From assembly GCA_965212545.1 (NCBI GenBank), contig CBDBVB010000027.1:1-64000 (forward strand): a DNA stretch of 64,000 nucleotides, written 5' to 3'. Below the pieces are notes generated by a model. It worked only from the letters and a program-made list of their open reading frames with translations, searched no databases and had not been told where the DNA came from. The DNA comes from JABDIP01 sp965212545. Its GTDB lineage: Bacteria > Pseudomonadota > Alphaproteobacteria > DSM-16000 > Inquilinaceae. Shown here in pieces: positions 36,023 to 44,671 of this stretch (position 1 is the first letter of the stretch; the number at the start of each line of letters is the position of its first letter). The position numbers and the translations under genes were made by a program.

Positions 36023-38094
36023 ATGACGGTTTTGCCGCGCGAAAAGGAGGGCGAGGATGCGCTGGTCGTGTTCATGCCGTCCGGTCGCCGCGGCCGATTC
36101 CCGCACGGCATCGCAATCCTGCAGGCAGCCCGCGCGCTGGGCGTCGACGTCGACAGCGTGTGCGGCGGCCGCTCGTTGTGCGGTCGCTGCCAGTGCACCA
36201 TCGGTGAGGGCCGCTTTGCCAAGCACGGCATCGTCTCCGGCGCCGACAACGTGTCGCCGGTCGGTGAGGCCGAGGCGCGCTACACCGCCAGGCGGGGACT
36301 AGATAGCGGCCGCCGGCTGACCTGCCAGAGCCTGATTCAGGGCGATCTTCTGGTCGACGTGCCACCGGAAAGTCAGGTCCACAAGCAGGTCGTGCGCAAG
36401 CGCGCAGAGCTGCGCGATATCGAAATCGTCCCCGAAGTCAAACTGCACTATGTCGAAGTGGTCCAGCCCGACATGCACGACCCGTCCGGCGATTTGCGTC
36501 GACTGGAGCAGGCGCTTGAGACGCAATGGGGGATCACCGGGCTGAGCTGCGACCTGCGCGTGGTGCAGCAGATTCAGACCGCCCTGCGCGAGGGCAACTG
36601 GACGGCCACGGTGGCGGTGCGCGAGGGCGAGCGGCTGCTATGCATCTGGCCGGGATTCCGCGACAAGGCTTACGGCATCGCGTTTGACATCGGATCGACA
36701 ACCATCGCCGCCCATCTGTGCGATCTGGAGACCGGTGCGGTGTTGGCGGCCGGCGGCGCGATGAACCCGCAGATCCGCTTCGGCGAAGACCTGATGAGCC
36801 GGGTGTCCTACATCATGATGCATCCGGGATCGCATCTGGAACTGACCGGCGTCGTGCCGGACGCCCTGAACGGGTTGACGGCCGACGTCGCCGACGAGGC
36901 CGGAATAGCGATCGACGATATCCTGGAGGTCACGATCGTCGGCAACCCGATCATGCATCACCTGCTGCTGGGCATCGATCCGACCGAACTGGGCGGTGCG
37001 CCCTTCGCACTGGCGACGGACCAGGCGATCAACCTGTGGGCCGGCGAGATCGATCTGCACATCAACCCGAATGCCCGGGCCTACGTTCTGCCGTGCATCG
37101 CGGGGCATGTGGGCGCGGATACCGCTGCGGTCATATTATCCGAGGGGCCGCATCTTTCCGACGAGATGCGTCTGGTTGTCGATATCGGCACCAATGCGGA
37201 GATCGTGCTTGGTAATCGGCACAGGTTGCTGGCCTGCTCCAGCCCGACCGGGCCGGCCTTCGAAGGCGCGCAGATCGACTGCGGGCAGCGGGCAGCGCCC
37301 GGCGCGATCGAACGGGTACGGATCGATCCCCGGACCCTCGAGCCGCGGTACCGGGTGATCGGCTGCGATCTGTGGTCCGACGATCCCGGCTTCGATGAGG
37401 CGGTGGCCCGCACCGGCGTGACCGGCATTTGCGGCTCCGGCATCATCGAGGCGGTGGCCGAGATGTTCCTGGCCGGAGCTGCTTGACCGAGGATGGCGTG
37501 ATCGACGGCACGCTGGCCGCAAGGAACGACCACATCGTCGCCGACGGGCGGACCTTCGCCTATGTCTTGCGGCATGGCGCCGACGATCTGCCGACCATCA
37601 CGGTGACCCAGAACGATATCCGGGCGATCCAATTGGCAAAGGCTGCGCTGTATGCCGGCGTCAAGCTGCTGATGGAGCGCCTGGAGGTCACGTCGGTCGA
37701 CCGCATCACCCTGGCTGGCGCCTTTGGCAGCCATATCGACGTCAAATACGCCATGGTGCTGGGGCTGATCCCGGATTGCGACCTGGACCGGGTGGCTGGT
37801 GCGGGCAATGCGGCTGGTACCGGCGCGCGTATTGCGCTCCTGAATGCCGATTCCCGGACCGAGATCGAGTCCGTCGTGCGCCAGGTCGAGAAAGTGGAAA
37901 CCGCGGTCGAGCCGCGCTTCCAGGAATTCTTCGTCGACGCGATGGCGATTCCGCACAAGACCGACCCGTTCCCGAACTTGGCGCGCGCGGTGTCATTGCC
38001 GGAACGATCGGTCGTCTCGCGGAATGGCGATTTGCCGCGCCGCCGCCGAAGGAACCGGCGGTCCGGTGCCGGTACGAAATCCGGGGCAGCCTAG
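36023..38094 (+). CDS. RamA-like corrinoid activation protein (2Fe-2S, DUF4445/ASKHA), one frameshift
   Basis: About 690 residues across one frame break. The N-terminal ferredoxin domain has C47, C53, C56 (CGGRSLCGRC) and a fourth Cys in RRLTCQS near 101 for one [2Fe-2S] cluster. The ASKHA-type ATPase body shows YGIAFDIGSTTIAAHL, then VGNPIMHHLLLG, LVVDIGTNAEIVLG, GICGSGIIEAVAEMF and, after the break, ITLAGAFGSHIDVKYAM. A base is missing near 37478-37484, and correction joins EMFLAG to CLTEDGVIDG. These proteins use ATP to re-reduce oxidised corrinoid to Co(I). The C terminus is Arg-rich (PRRRRRNRR). It is the last gene of the operon. Confidence 0.9.
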
Positions 38095-38482
38095 TCTGGC
38101 GTCCCAGCCGGGGCATTGACCCAACACGTTGGATTTCGGGTAACTCATTGAAATTGTTGAAGTGTGTGTCACGTCCATTCTGTGTCACACCTTTAACACA
38201 CCAATGTCCCCCGGGCCCCGGTATCACTCTCATCAGGTTTTGAACGCGGCCAAGTCTTCGGCCACGGAGAGTTGCCCTCCCTTCGCGGGGAGGGCGACGC
38301 CCACCCTCAGCCGGACCGTCGGGAGCGGTTATAGCGGCATCCGGTTTTCGGCGAGAAAGCTGGGGGTGGGCGCAGATTTCCTAGAGCGTTTACTGCCCTT
38401 CCATGCCAGGAATGTAGCGGCGGCCTCGGGCCGCCGCTGCTACGTGGGGAAGAGTGTTGTTCCGCCGGTTCGAAACCGGCGG
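38095..38482. repeat. Intergenic region with palindromic repeat (38274-38383) and two further stem-loops
   Basis: No gene was seen in this 388-base gap between convergent genes. GCCCTCCC at 38274-38281 pairs with GGGAGGGC at 38288-38295. A longer inverted pair CGCCCACCCTCAGC/GCTGGGGGTGGGCG (about 38298-38311 and 38369-38382) encloses the middle, giving a REP-like element. GCGGCGGCC at 38417-38425 pairs perfectly with 38429-38437. CCGCCGGTT at 38462-38470 pairs with 38474-38482, next to the stop codon of the minus-strand oxidoreductase, and probably acts in transcript termination or stability. A TTGACCC box at 38116-38122 resembles those in front of the oxidoreductase gene. Confidence 0.6.
38462..38482 (-). 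terminator. 9-bp stem-loop at the end of the indolepyruvate oxidoreductase gene
   Basis: CCGCCGGTT at 38462-38470, loop CGA, and the complementary AACCGGCGG at 38474-38482. It directly adjoins the TAA stop of the minus-strand gene (38483-38485). The stem is strong and the loop small. Downstream on the minus strand there is no long T-tract, so termination efficiency is uncertain. Confidence 0.5.
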
Positions 38483-41400
38483 TTACTCTGCCGCCGCTCT
38501 TTGGTCCGGCGTGTCGCGGAACGCGGCGATCAACTCGCGGCCGCGCTCATCCGCCTGCGCCACCGAAGCCTCTTTGACGTGACCGTAGCCGCGTATCTGT
38601 TCCGGGATCGATGCGATCTCGATGGCCAGTGCCAGGTTTTCCTCCGTCAGGCCGGAGGTGAGGTCCTGCACGGTCGCGGTGTAGTCGGCGATCAAGCGCA
38701 TTTCTGTCTTTCGTTCAGACGTGCGGCCAAAAATGTCCAGCGGTGTTCCACGCAGGCCTTTTAGCCGCGCCAGGACGCCGAATACCGCGCGCATCCAGGG
38801 GCCATAGGTCACTTTGCGGAGATGGCCGGTTTCCGGGTCGCGATTGCCCAGCAGCGGCGGCGCCAGGTGGAACCGCAGCTTGAAATCGCCGGTGAAACGG
38901 TCCCTGATCTGACGTTCGAAGTTGCCGTCCGTGTACAGCCGCGCGACCTCGTACTCGTCCTTGTAGGCCATCAGCTTGAAGCCGTAGCGAGCGACCGCCG
39001 CCGTCAAGGAACCGTCGAGGGCCGGTGATGCGCCGGTCACCTGCTCCTCGGCCTGTCGGACAGAGCCGACCAGCGCGCGGTAGCGGGACGCATAGGCGGC
39101 GTTCTGGTAGTCGGTCAGGAAGGTGACGCGACGTTCGATCAATTCGTCCAGGGATTGCGACAATGTGTGCCCGGCCGGCTCCGGCACTGCGCGCTCTGCC
39201 AGCAGCGCGGCAACAGCCTGCGGGTCGTGCGCCGCACGGCGGCCCCACAGGAATGCGCTCTGATTCATCTCCACGGCGACCCTGTTCAGGGCCACTGCCT
39301 CTTCGATGGCCTCCGCCGACACCGGGATCAGGCCGCGCTGCCAGGCGTAACCCAGCACGAACAGGTTCGTGGCAATGCTGTCGCCCAGCAATGTTGTGGC
39401 GATGCGCGTTGCATCCACGGTTTCCACCAGATCCGGATCGCCGGCCGTTTCACGGAGCGCACTCAGCAACGCGTCGCGGCGGAATGGCAGGTCGGGCTTG
39501 GCGGCGAATTCCCCGGTCATGGTCTGCTGGGTGTTGATTATCGCCCGGGTCACGCCCGGTCGCATCTTGGGCAGGGTCTCCGTGCCGCCGGCCACCACCA
39601 AGTCGCAGCCGAGCACGAGGTCGGCGCCACCGGCGGCGATGCGCACCGCGCTGATGTCCTCAGGCGTTCTCGCGATCCGAAGGTGGGTGACCACCGCGCC
39701 GCCTTTCTGCGCCAAGCCCGCCTGATCCAGCACCGAGCAGCCCTTGCCTTCCAGATGCGCGGCCATGCCGACCAGCGCCCCGATCGTCACAACGCCCGTT
39801 CCGCCGATGCCGGTCACCAGGATTCCGTATGGCGATTCCAGTTCCGGCGGCGTCGGCTCCGGCAGCGGGCCGAAGCGCGCCTCGTCGGCGCTCCTGCCTT
39901 CGGCATCCGGCTTCTCGGGCTTGCGTAGCGCGCCGCCCTCGATAGTCACGAAGCTCGGGCAGAAGCCCTTCACGCAAGAGAAATCCTTGTTGCAGGTCGA
40001 CTGGTCGATGGCGCGCTTGCGGCCGTATTCGGTCTCGACCGGGCCCACGCTCAGGCAGTTCGACTGTACCGAGCAGTCACCGCAGCCCTCGCAGACCAAC
40101 TCATTGATAAACACACGTTTCGGCGGGTCGACCATCTTGCCGCGCTTGCGCCGCCGGCGTTTTTCCGCGGCACAGGTCTGGTCGTAGATCAGGACCGTGG
40201 TGCCGGGAACCTCGCGCAATTCGCGCTGTACGCGGTCGAGCGCATCGCGATGCTCGATCGGCGTATCCGGTGGCAGTCCGGCCTCGTGGGCGTATTTCTC
40301 CGGCTGGTCGCTGACCACGACGACCTTCTTCGCCCCCTCGGCCGCCACCTGACGGGCGATCATGGGCACGTCCAGCGGCCCGTCCATCGGCTGACCGCCG
40401 GTCATGGCGACCGCGTCGTTGTAGAGAATCTTGTATGTGATGTTGACGCCGGATGCGACCGCGGCGCGGATCGCCAGCAGCCCGGAGTGGAAATAGGTGC
40501 CGTCGCCCAGATTGGCGAAGACGTGGCCGGTTTCTGTGAACGGCGCCTGCCCGATCCAGGCGGCGCCCTCGCCGCCCATCTGGCTGAAGGTCTCGGTGCT
40601 GCGGTCCATCCAGGTTGCCATGTAATGGCAACCGATGCCGGCCAGCGCGCGGCTGCCATCGGGCACCCGGGTCGAGGTGTTGTGCGGACAGCCGGAGCAG
40701 AAATAGGGGATGCGCTGCATCGCCGGCAGCATGGTGACCTTCTGGCGTTCCTTCTCCTCCAGGAAGGCGACCCGCTCGGCGATGCCGGTGTGCTCCATGC
40801 GTTTCAGCAGCCGGCGGCCGATGACCACAGCGATCTGGGCCGGGCTCAACTCGCCGGTCGATGGCAGGATCCAGTTCCGTTCCTCGTCGAACTTGCCGAC
40901 CACCACCGGGCGCTTGTCGGCCTGCCAGTTGTAGAGTTGCTCCTTGAGCTGGTTCTCGATCAGGGCGCGCTTCTCCTCGACGACGATCAACTCGTCGAGG
41001 CCTTCCGCGAAGGCGCGCACGCCCTCCGGCTCCAGGGGCCAGGGCATGGCGACCTTGTAGATCGCCAGGCCGATCTCGTGGGCCATCGCCTCGTCGATGC
41101 CAAGCTCCCGCAGCGCCTGGCGGACGTCCAGATAGGATTTGCCGACCGTGACGATGCCGAAGCGGCGCTTGGGAGCCTCGAAAATCACCCGGTCCAGCCG
41201 GTTGGCGCGGCAGAAGGCGAGCGCCGCGTACATTTTGTCCTGCATCAGCCGATGTTCCTGGATCATCGGCGGATCCGGCCATCGGATGTTCAGCCCGCCT
41301 TCCGGCATCTCGAAATCGTCGGGCAGGGCGATCTCGGATACGGTGCGGGTCGACATAGACCGAGGCCGAGCTGTCCACCGTCTCGGCGATGGTCTTGAAG

Positions 41401-41995
41401 CCGACCCAGCAGCCGGAAAACCGGCTCAACGCCCAGCCATACAGGCCCAGATCGAGAACCTCCTGGACGTTGGACGGGTTCAGTACCGGCATCATCGCCG
41501 ACGCGAAGGCGTGCTCGGACTGGTGCGGGACGGTGGAGCTCTTGCAGGCGTGGTCGTCACCGGCCAGGGCGAGCACGCCGCCATTTCGGGAACTGCCGGC
41601 GAAGTTTCCGTGCTTGAAGACGTCGCCGGATCGGTCGACGCCGGGGCCCTTGCCGTACCAGATGGCATAGATGCCGTCATATTTGGCGCACCGGGCCACA
41701 GTCCGACCTGCTGGCTGCCCCAGACAGCGGTGGCGCCCAGATCCTCGTTGACGCCGGGCTGGAAATGCACGTGGCTTTCGGAAAGAAACTCACGGGCGCG
41801 CCACAGGGCCTGGTCAAAGCCTCCAAGCGGCGAGCCGCGATAGCCGGAAATGAAAGCGGCAGTATTCAAGCCCGCCTGCTGGTCGCGATGGCGCTGCATC
41901 AGTGCCAGGCGCACCAGCGCCTGGGTGCCGGTCAGATACACTCGGCCGGACTGCAGGGCGTATTTGTCGTCGAGCGATACCGCCGCCAGCGTCAT
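38483..41995 (-). CDS. Fused indolepyruvate ferredoxin oxidoreductase (IorAB type), two frame breaks
   Basis: About 1,170 residues from the ATG at 41995 (GGGAG upstream). The N-terminal piece MTLAAVSLDDKYALQSGRVY is followed by FISGYRGSPLGGFDQAL and, after a break near 41695, AKYDGIYAIWYGKGPGVDRS. A second break near 41350 leads to the long remainder: CSGCPHNTSTRVPDGS (TPP domain), GIGCHYMATWMDRSTE, a cysteine-rich segment CEGCGDCSVQSNC and CNKDFSCVKGFCPSF, and a gamma-type domain LVTGIGGTGVVTIGALVGMAA. It oxidatively decarboxylates aryl or branched 2-oxoacids, giving acyl-CoA, with electrons to ferredoxin or a similar carrier. Two compensating indels keep the length a multiple of three. Confidence 0.9.
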
Positions 41996-42031
41996 TTCCA
42001 ACTCCCTGGTCTGCGGAACGTCACAGCGCAA

Positions 42032-42062
42032 TTGACCCAAACAAGTTAACCTATGTTGACCC
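42032..42062. promoter_or_regulatory. Two TTGACCC boxes upstream of the oxidoreductase gene
   Basis: TTGACCC occurs at 42032-42038 and again at 42056-42062, 24 bases apart, with GTTAAC between them. They lie 37-67 bases upstream of the oxidoreductase start codon on the minus strand, the usual zone for a regulator site. A third TTGACCC is at 38116-38122, beyond the gene's 3' end. No regulator can be named. Confidence 0.35.
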
Positions 42063-42525
42063 TTTTCACAAATCGCCGAAATGTCATCGGGGCAATACGC
42101 AATGAAGGGTCTTCGGTCTGTTGGGCGCATTATGGAAAATTGCGCCCGAATTGGCGACGGGGTGCCGAATCGATCGGTCTGGGCCATTCCGGCCGAACCT
42201 ATTCGATCGCCGAAACCGGTCGGTCGTCCGAATCTCGCCGGGCACCGCTCAGCGCGAACCGCGGGGCATTCCTCAGAAACCGATCGGCTGGCGGCCGCAG
42301 ACATCTCGTGGATTATTCCATGAGCATTCGAAGTATTCCAATGTCTTAAAAAAAGTCATGAATTTTAAAGGATAAATTTTTAGCGGTCTTTAAGACTGTT
42401 CCTCTAGAACCAAGCATTACCGCACGGTTTCGGATGCCGGATGTCATAGCCGGCGCACCGGAACTCCCGCCAAGCGTGGTTTGAAGGCATTGCCGCATAA
42501 CGGCTGCCGAAGAGGAGAGTGTAAG
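42063..42525. other. Intergenic region with an AT-rich patch and inverted GTCTTAAA repeats
   Basis: No ORF with family similarity was seen. The part from about 42315 to 42410 is much richer in A and T than the rest of the window. It contains GTCTTAAA at 42343-42350 and its inverted copy TTTAAGAC at 42389-42396, and the latter overlaps a short palindrome GTCTT-T-AAGAC (42386-42396). It lies 130-180 bases upstream of the PilJ-domain gene and may hold its promoter and a regulator or nucleoid-protein site. The remainder shows nothing recognisable. Confidence 0.4.
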
Positions 42526-43413
42526 ATGTTGTTTAGTCTGATCAATCGAGCGCTAAGGACCATTATCATCGTCGTCGTCATCTGGGCGGCTCTTGATCCT
42601 GCGACGCCGGCCAGTGCGGACGGCGTGAATTACGAGCACATCGTCAATATTGCTGGGCAGCAACGGACACTGTCCCAGCAGATGACAAAGGAAGCCGTGC
42701 TGATATCCATGGGCCTTGATGTCGCGGGCAATCTTGAGAATCTGAGCGCGTCACGCGAACTGTTTTCCCAAACCCTTTCCGGTTTGCGGCTCGGCGACGC
42801 CTCCCTGGACCTGCCTGGAACGTCCGATGCGGAGACCATGGAGGTTCTGGGCCAGGTCGACGCGATCTGGACTCGGACGGATGATCTGCTGAGTTCGGGC
42901 ATTGCCGCCGGCGGTTTTACCGATCAGGAGATCGCTGTCCTGGTCGACCTCAGCCCGCTATTGCTGGCGGCTTCGGAGAACGTGGTCACCGCCTTTATCA
43001 ACGAAGCGCGGAATGGCCCGATCTTTACGGTCCTGGTTGAAGCAATCAACGTATCCGGTCGCGAGCGCATGTTGTCGCAGCGCATGGCTCTCCAGTTCCT
43101 TCTGGTCGCCAATGGCCACGATTCGGCCGTCAATCGACAGGCGCTGAGGGAAACGACCGCCGACTTCGAGGAGGCCCTCCGCGCGCTTATCGATGGCAGT
43201 CCCGAGCTACGCGTGATTGCGGCCCCGACCGTTGATATCCGACTGCAACTGGCCGCCGTCGACGGGCTCTGGTCAAACGAGATTCGGCCGCTGATGCAGT
43301 CGCTGCTCGAAGGTCATGCTCCGTCTCCGCAGATGGTCGCCGAAGTCGCGCGTCTGAACCTGGATTTGCTGCAGGAGATGGACCGGACCGTCGAACTGTA
43401 CGACATGCTTTGA
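42526..43413 (+). CDS. Exported protein with two PilJ-type (type IV pili chemoreceptor N-terminal) domains
   Basis: 295 residues from the ATG at 42526, with AGGAG nine bases upstream. A signal sequence or single anchor (about 8-35, IIIVVVIWAALDPATPASA) precedes two copies of the PilJ sensor motif: NYEHIVNIAGQQRTLSQQMT (about 36-55) and INVSGRERMLSQRMALQFL (about 176-194). In PilJ and NarX this domain forms the periplasmic four-helix sensor, but here no transmembrane segment or signalling domain follows. It may be a secreted or periplasmic binding module acting with a separate partner. It stands alone, with a terminator after it and an AT-rich leader before it. Confidence 0.8.
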   Translation: MLFSLINRALRTIIIVVVIWAALDPATPASADGVNYEHIVNIAGQQRTLSQQMTKEAVLISMGLDVAGNLENLSASRELFSQTLSGLRLGDASLDLPGTSDAETMEVLGQVDAIWTRTDDLLSSGIAAGGFTDQEIAVLVDLSPLLLAASENVVTAFINEARNGPIFTVLVEAINVSGRERMLSQRMALQFLLVANGHDSAVNRQALRETTADFEEALRALIDGSPELRVIAAPTVDIRLQLAAVDGLWSNEIRPLMQSLLEGHAPSPQMVAEVARLNLDLLQEMDRTVELYDML

Positions 43414-43420
43414 TCGTGGC

Positions 43421-43447
43421 GGTCCCGGCGATCGCAGCGCCGGGACC
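43421..43447 (+). terminator. Stem-loop terminator after the PilJ-domain gene
   Basis: GGTCCCGGCG at 43421-43430, a seven-base loop, and the perfect complement CGCCGGGACC at 43438-43447, starting eight bases after the TGA stop. The 10-bp GC-rich stem is strong. There is no clear T-run behind it, so termination may need Rho. Confidence 0.6.
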
Positions 43448-43769
43448 GGGTCCTGTTCATGGCCGCTGCCCTGATCATCATGATGCCCCAATCTGCGATC
43501 AGAAAAGCCCGAAATTGCCCTGAAGCGCAGATTGCGAATCCATGCCTCGGGGCCGGGCCGTGCCAATTGGCGAATTCATTCCCTAGATGTCGAAGAATAC
43601 TGCTAATATCTCCTACTCAATCCACCGGATCCCAGGATCCGCCACCGGACATGTTGGATCGCGTGAGACGACGTGATCATTCTCTGCCGCAGAGGTCGAT
43701 GGCTCCCGATTGCCGGGCGCCAGGGCAAGAATCCGCGCGCCTCGGGTGTGGCGGTCTGGAGCTAGTGCG
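43448..43769. other. Intergenic region without a recognised feature
   Basis: About 320 bases between the PilJ-gene terminator and the next gene. Several short reading frames cross it, but none has a convincing start or family resemblance. A somewhat AT-richer stretch around 43580-43625 could hold the promoter of the small membrane-protein gene. Confidence 0.3.
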
Positions 43770-44192
43770 ATGATCTGGCTGCTTGGCTATATCGGCGTCC
43801 TGTTGATGATCCTGATTATCCCGGGGATCATCGTCGGAATGCGGACCAATCGGCGGCGGTCGGCTCTGATTCGCCGTGCCATGGCGGCCGGCCGCAAGGC
43901 AACGCAATGGAAGGGGCTGGCCGCGGATGGTATTGCCGTCAAGGTGGCGGAGATCTTCACGCGAATCGGCATGGTCCTGGTGGCACGAGACGGAAAGGTG
44001 CTGACCTTCCAGTGGCCGTCGCGGCCCTGGCTCACAGGCTTCCTTCTCTTGATCACCTTCCCGTTCGGTGCGGTCTATTTTCTTGCATACCGGTTCTCCG
44101 GCGGCCGGCCGGAACCGGTGTCGTTCGACATTTCCAGCGGCCAGGGCCTTGATGAGCCGATGCGGGCATCGCCGCGCCGGCGCGCTGCGTGA
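43770..44192 (+). CDS. Small membrane protein of unknown function
   Basis: 140 residues from the ATG at 43770. A first hydrophobic segment at about 2-24 (IWLLGYIGVLLMILIIPGII) and a second pair around 90-112 (WLTGFLLLITFPFGAVYFLA) flank a basic cytoplasmic-like stretch RRRSALIRRAMAAGRKATQW. The C terminus is polar. I do not recognise the family. The stop overlaps the start of the acetyltransferase gene, so the two are likely co-expressed. Confidence 0.6.
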   Translation: MIWLLGYIGVLLMILIIPGIIVGMRTNRRRSALIRRAMAAGRKATQWKGLAADGIAVKVAEIFTRIGMVLVARDGKVLTFQWPSRPWLTGFLLLITFPFGAVYFLAYRFSGGRPEPVSFDISSGQGLDEPMRASPRRRAA

Positions 44193-44671
44193 GCTCGGCG
44201 GCGTCGCCGGCGCGGATTCGTCGCATCACGACAGACGAGGCTTTCCCGCTGCGTTATGGAGTCCTGCGGCGGTCTCTGTCGCCGGAGCAATCGCACTATC
44301 CCCAGGACGCCGACCCCAGAACGATAAACCTTGGCGCCTTCGTCCACGGCAGGCTGGTCTCGGTCGGATCCTTTCTGCCCGACCCGCAAGAGGACGGCAT
44401 GACCGATGGCGTGTACCGGCTCCGCGGCATGGTGACCGTGCCCGAATATCGCGGTCAGGGGTTGGGCGGCGACTTGCTGGGGCACGGAATCGCCTTGGTG
44501 GCGCGACAGGGCGGACGTGTTCTCTGGTGCAATGGGCGCACCGGAGCGATCGGTTTCTACCGGCGTCACGGCTTCAGCCCGGTCGGCGACGAGTTCGAGA
44601 CCCCGGGCACCGGCCCGCACTACCGGTTCGTGCGGCAACTCACCGAAGCCGACGCAATTCAATCGCCGTAG
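44189..44671 (+). CDS. GNAT-family N-acetyltransferase
   Basis: 160 residues starting at the GTG at 44189, overlapping the preceding stop. The acetyl-CoA-binding motif A is RGMVTVPEYRGQGLGGDLLG (about 79-98) with the Q/RxxGxG/A core RGQGLG, followed by LWCNGRTGAIGFYRRHGF, typical of motif B. It acetylates an unidentified amine, amino acid or protein. The last 13 bases overlap the convergent acyl-CoA synthetase gene. Confidence 0.85.
   Translation: MSSAASPARIRRITTDEAFPLRYGVLRRSLSPEQSHYPQDADPRTINLGAFVHGRLVSVGSFLPDPQEDGMTDGVYRLRGMVTVPEYRGQGLGGDLLGHGIALVARQGGRVLWCNGRTGAIGFYRRHGFSPVGDEFETPGTGPHYRFVRQLTEADAIQSP

Noticed and set aside
42063..42525. Prophage or mobile-element remnant in the AT-rich gap
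   Set aside because: Low GC alone suggested it, but no integrase, transposase, attachment-site repeats or tRNA were seen. A promoter region is simpler.
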